Assembly (NCBI GenBank): GCA_903932805.1
Contig: CAIZHO010000096.1
Location: forward strand, 1-9,253
Source of the DNA: an uncultured Roseiflexaceae bacterium
Lineage (GTDB): Bacteria; Chloroflexota; Chloroflexia; Chloroflexales; Roseiflexaceae
Direction of reading: 5' to 3'
Length of the DNA stretch: 9,253 nt
A program made the translations under genes and the position numbers. Positions within the stretch are counted from its first letter, which is position 1. Each line of letters starts with the position of its first letter. The notes below the pieces were generated by a model. It made no database searches. It saw nothing but the letters and a program-made list of their open reading frames with translations, and was not told the origin of the DNA. This document shows positions 6,780 to 9,253 of the stretch, in pieces.

Positions 6780-7557
6780 ATCCGACGCGGCCGCTGATGT
6801 ACGATTCGGTACGTGGGTCATTGGGCTGAGTAAACACCTGCGTGGTTTCGCCCTTTTCGACGAGCTCCCCAATCGATTGGCCAGCACCAACATCCACCAT
6901 AAAGACAGCAGTCTCGTCCGAAATACGTGCAGCCTGTTGCATGCTATGAGTGACAATCACAATGGTCAATCGTGACTTGAGGGTCATCAACAGTTCTTCG
7001 ATGCTCGCAGTGGCGATGGGGTCGAGTGCCGATGCAGGTTCATCGAGCAAAAGGACTTCAGGCTCGATGGCGAGTGCGCGTGCAATCGACAAGCGTTGCT
7101 GCTGACCGCCTGAAAGGGCAGTACCGGGCTTATCCAGCACATCCTTGACTTCATCCCACAACACCGCAGATCGCAATGCGCGTTCGACGGCTGCGTCGAG
7201 TTCAGCCCGATTCGACAAACCTTGGAGCCTCAACCCAACAGCAACATTTTCGTACACGTTCCGCGTCCGCAATGCAACAGGCTGTTGAAAGACCATCCCG
7301 ACTTTGATGCGGATCATCGTCGGATCGATATCTGGAGCATAGATGTTTTGCGCCCCGAGCATGACTGTACCCTTCGCATACGCACCGGGGATGGTTTCGT
7401 GCATGCGGTTGAGGCAACGCAACACCGTCGATTTGCCGCACCCTGACGGTCCGATAATCGCCGTTATCTGATTGCTCACCAATGTCATGCTGACTGGCTT
7501 CACCGCTTGACGGGTACCGTAGAAGGGCGTGAGTTCTTGCAAGACGACTGCACTCAT
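6778..7557 (-). CDS. pstB: Phosphate ABC transporter ATP-binding protein PstB (copy 2, operon-proximal, divergent)
   Basis: Second PstB-type ATPase, 259 aa from ATG 7557. That start is preceded by AGGAGG and shares an ATGA overlap with the pstA stop, so translation is probably coupled. Motifs: Walker [10 protein letters not shown] (36-44), Q-loop Gln91, signature LSGGQ (148-152), Walker B with Glu173 (VLLLDE), switch His204, and a PstB ending ([10 protein letters not shown]). All catalytic residues are present, so it should hydrolyse ATP. It is clearly paralogous to copy 1 (roughly half identical by eye). The segment after the Q-loop reads [15 protein letters not shown] instead of the family's PNPFxxSIxxNV, which is where an ABC ATPase contacts the coupling helices of its membrane partner. 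The two copies could form homodimers or a heterodimer; the sequence does not decide. Confidence 0.92.
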   Translation of the reverse strand: MSAVVLQELTPFYGTRQAVKPVSMTLVSNQITAIIGPSGCGKSTVLRCLNRMHETIPGAYAKGTVMLGAQNIYAPDIDPTMIRIKVGMVFQQPVALRTRNVYENVAVGLRLQGLSNRAELDAAVERALRSAVLWDEVKDVLDKPGTALSGGQQQRLSIARALAIEPEVLLLDEPASALDPIATASIEELLMTLKSRLTIVIVTHSMQQAARISDETAVFMVDVGAGQSIGELVEKGETTQVFTQPNDPRTESYISGRVG

Positions 7558-8537
7558 CGTGAATTCCCTCCTGATTTCCGAGTAGCGACACGAACCAGGA
7601 TATTCATCAACAGAACGAGCATCATGAGCACAAACGCAGCTCCCCATGCTTGGGTGTTTTCGCCGGGATACGGTGATTCGGTATACCGGTACGTCAACAA
7701 GGGAAGCGCGGCCATCGGCTTAAAAATGTCGGTACTGATAATGTTGCTCCCCAGCACGGTCAAAATGAGTGGTGCTGTTTCACCGGCTCCACGTGCAAAC
7801 GCCAACATCACACCAGTGACAATCCCTGGCAAAGCCGCAGGCAGGACAACCGTGAATGTTGAATACCACGTCGGGGCACCCAAGCCACGGGCTGCTTCAC
7901 GCATGGTTTCAGGCACCAGCTTGAGCATTTCTTCAGTGGTACGGGTGACAATCGGGATCATCAGGATAGCCAGTGCCATACTGCCTGCCACAGCAGAGAA
8001 CTGCTGTGTCTGCAGAACAACCAACACATAGATGGTTACACCTGCGACAATCGAGGGAGATCCGCTGAGTACGTCGCAGCAGAACCGCACAATCGTCGCG
8101 AATCGTTCGTTGCGGAACTCACTCAAGTATATACCCGCAAAAATGCCTATCGGCAACGCAAACAGCAAACCGATACCGGCTATCGTCAGTGTCCCCAAAA
8201 TCCCATGCAACACGCCACCACGGGGAGCAGCATTGTAGACATTCGTTACGTCTTCTGTCGAGCCCGTCGCATCGCCGACTGGTTCGACCGTTAAGTTGGC
8301 AAAGGGGTCATTCGGGTCATACGCGACTTCTGGGGCATCAGCAGTTGGCTCGGGGGCATTGCTCGGTGGCTGATAGACATCGGTGAAAAATGACCAACTC
8401 ATTGCGCCTGATCCGATGGTCAAGACGTACCCGATAATCGCAATCAAAGGGATGACCGCACAACCAGTAGCCAATGCTGACAACCCGCGCATCAGCTGAT
8501 CAACGAGTTTGCGGCGACGATAATTGAAGGTACGCAT
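7554..8537 (-). CDS. pstA: Phosphate ABC transporter permease PstA
   Basis: One of the two membrane subunits of the phosphate importer, in the inner membrane. The 327 residues show about six hydrophobic segments (near 20-42, 110-137, 152-175, 184-203, 236-262 and 298-316). An EAA loop at 214-236 (EAARGLGAPTWYSTFTVVLP) docks the ATPase, and LAFARGAGETAPL follows, as in PstA proteins. It is longer than most PstA (about 290 aa) because the first extracytoplasmic loop (about residues 57-103) holds a Pro-, Asp- and Glu-rich segment. ATG 8537 overlaps the pstC stop by one base (TGATG) and has GGAGGG eight bases upstream. The gene overlaps the next pstB by four bases. The tight junctions indicate a single operon. 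Confidence 0.95.
   Translation of the reverse strand: MRTFNYRRRKLVDQLMRGLSALATGCAVIPLIAIIGYVLTIGSGAMSWSFFTDVYQPPSNAPEPTADAPEVAYDPNDPFANLTVEPVGDATGSTEDVTNVYNAAPRGGVLHGILGTLTIAGIGLLFALPIGIFAGIYLSEFRNERFATIVRFCCDVLSGSPSIVAGVTIYVLVVLQTQQFSAVAGSMALAILMIPIVTRTTEEMLKLVPETMREAARGLGAPTWYSTFTVVLPAALPGIVTGVMLAFARGAGETAPLILTVLGSNIISTDIFKPMAALPLLTYRYTESPYPGENTQAWGAAFVLMMLVLLMNILVRVATRKSGGNSR
7567..7572 (-). promoter_or_regulatory. Shine-Dalgarno sequence for pstB copy 2
   Basis: AGGAGG on the minus strand lies inside the last codons of pstA, nine bases before ATG 7557. It supports that start over the longer open frame that reaches 7647 and would overlap pstA more deeply. Confidence 0.75.
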
Positions 8538-9253
8538 CAGGATCGCCCTCCCCGTGTGTTGCGTTCGACAAACCAGATGAGTAATCGTGCACCGAAGTTC
8601 AGGAACAGCGTAATACCGAACAGCGCAAAGGCGACCGAAATCAACGCACTTTCGTGCAACGAACTGACCGAGTTCGTGAGCTCATTGGCAACCAAAGAAG
8701 CAGCAGTGGTGGCGGGGGCAAACAGGGATTCCGAAATGCGTTGGGTGTTGCCTACCAACATCGTCGCAGCCATGGTCTCACCCAAGGCACGACCGAGGCC
8801 GAGCATGATGGCGCCGATAATCCCGGCGCGTGAATATGGAATCACCGCAAGCCAGATGGTTTCCCATCTTGTGGCACCGATGGCAAGCATCGCCTCACGT
8901 TGGGTATTTGGAACCAGACGGAGCACATCACGGGTAAGCGATGCAATCGTCGGCAGAATCATCAATGCCAAAATAATGCCGGTCACAATCAAGCCGCGAC
9001 CGGTCGCAATGGGACCGGCAAACCAGGGGACAATCGCGCCAACTGTAGCGCTCAGTGGTTCAGCTATTGCGGAACTAAAGAACGGAACAAAAACAAACAC
9101 GCCCCACACGCCATAGATGACAGATGGGACTGCTGCAAGCAGCTCAACGAGAAATGAAAGCGGGGTCCGCAACGCCGGCGGACATAATTCAGCAAGGTAG
9201 ATCCCGATTGCAACTGCAAGTGGGGCAGCAATCACAAGTGCAATCAGAGCAGA
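8537..9253 (-). CDS. pstC: Phosphate ABC transporter permease PstC (5' partial)
   Basis: The other membrane subunit of the phosphate importer. The frame runs off the right edge of the window (first visible residues SALIALVIAAPLAVAIG), so the GTG at 9235 is an internal valine. The 238 visible residues are the C-terminal three quarters, and roughly 70-80 residues are missing. Diagnostic PstC motifs are IYLAELCP, LLAAVPSVIYGVWG (a PstC signature), the EAA loop REAMLAIGATRWETIWLAVIP, and LGRALGETMAATMLVGN. About five hydrophobic segments remain. A soluble loop (FFSSAIAEPLSATVG) separates two of them, as in other PstC proteins. The operon promoter and a pstS gene would lie further right. Confidence 0.95.
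   Translation of the reverse strand, partial: SALIALVIAAPLAVAIGIYLAELCPPALRTPLSFLVELLAAVPSVIYGVWGVFVFVPFFSSAIAEPLSATVGAIVPWFAGPIATGRGLIVTGIILALMILPTIASLTRDVLRLVPNTQREAMLAIGATRWETIWLAVIPYSRAGIIGAIMLGLGRALGETMAATMLVGNTQRISESLFAPATTAASLVANELTNSVSSLHESALISVAFALFGITLFLNFGARLLIWFVERNTRGGRS
8546..8551 (-). promoter_or_regulatory. Shine-Dalgarno sequence for pstA
   Basis: GGAGGG on the minus strand, inside the end of pstC and eight bases before ATG 8537, fixes the pstA start at the TGATG junction. Confidence 0.7.

Noticed and set aside
6768..6956. Long upstream start for pstB copy 1 at 6956
   Set aside because: It would add 63 residues that overlap the previous pstB in another frame and resemble no PstB. 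ATG 6767 has a good Shine-Dalgarno.

Overview
The window looks like ordinary bacterial chromosome of moderate GC content. It is densely coding, with two transcription blocks that converge near position 5870. No RNA gene, insertion sequence, CRISPR array or phage gene is visible. Taxonomy cannot be fixed from this sequence. A tungsten-type aldehyde ferredoxin oxidoreductase, an Hsp90 and a Pst system with two ATPase genes together would fit Chloroflexota or a similar deep-branching, partly anaerobic lineage, but this is a low-confidence guess.

Plus-strand block, 1-5846. The first gene is an aldehyde ferredoxin oxidoreductase (AOR) family enzyme whose first residues lie left of the window. After a normal-looking catalytic part it carries an unusual C-terminal extension of about 285 residues. 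This tail holds an 18-bp tandem repeat (11 full copies, encoding EPAAIS), an acidic low-complexity stretch, a proline-rich segment and a short predicted helix near the end. After a 42-bp gap comes an enolase-superfamily enzyme with the complete active-site set of L-fuconate dehydratase. After a further 79 bp comes htpG (bacterial Hsp90), with a GTG start behind a strong Shine-Dalgarno sequence. The first two genes may share a role in sugar or aldehyde catabolism. htpG looks independent.

Centre, 5847-5903. A near-perfect GC-rich hairpin separates the convergent stop codons of htpG and the pst operon and probably terminates transcription from both sides.

Minus-strand block, 9253 down to 5904. 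This is a phosphate-specific ABC transporter operon read pstC (5' end outside the window), pstA, pstB (copy 2), pstB (copy 1). Junctions are tight: a 1-nt stop/start overlap for pstC-pstA, a 4-nt ATGA overlap for pstA-pstB, and a 10-nt gap between the two pstB genes. PstC and PstA form the membrane channel and the PstB proteins supply the ATPase. The PstS binding protein would be expected upstream, outside the window, and no phoU follows the second pstB. The less ordinary points are the divergence of the first-transcribed PstB after its Q-loop, an acidic Pro-rich insert in the first external loop of PstA, and the AOR tail.

I see no clearly new multi-gene system. The AOR extension and its repeat are the best candidates for something not described before.
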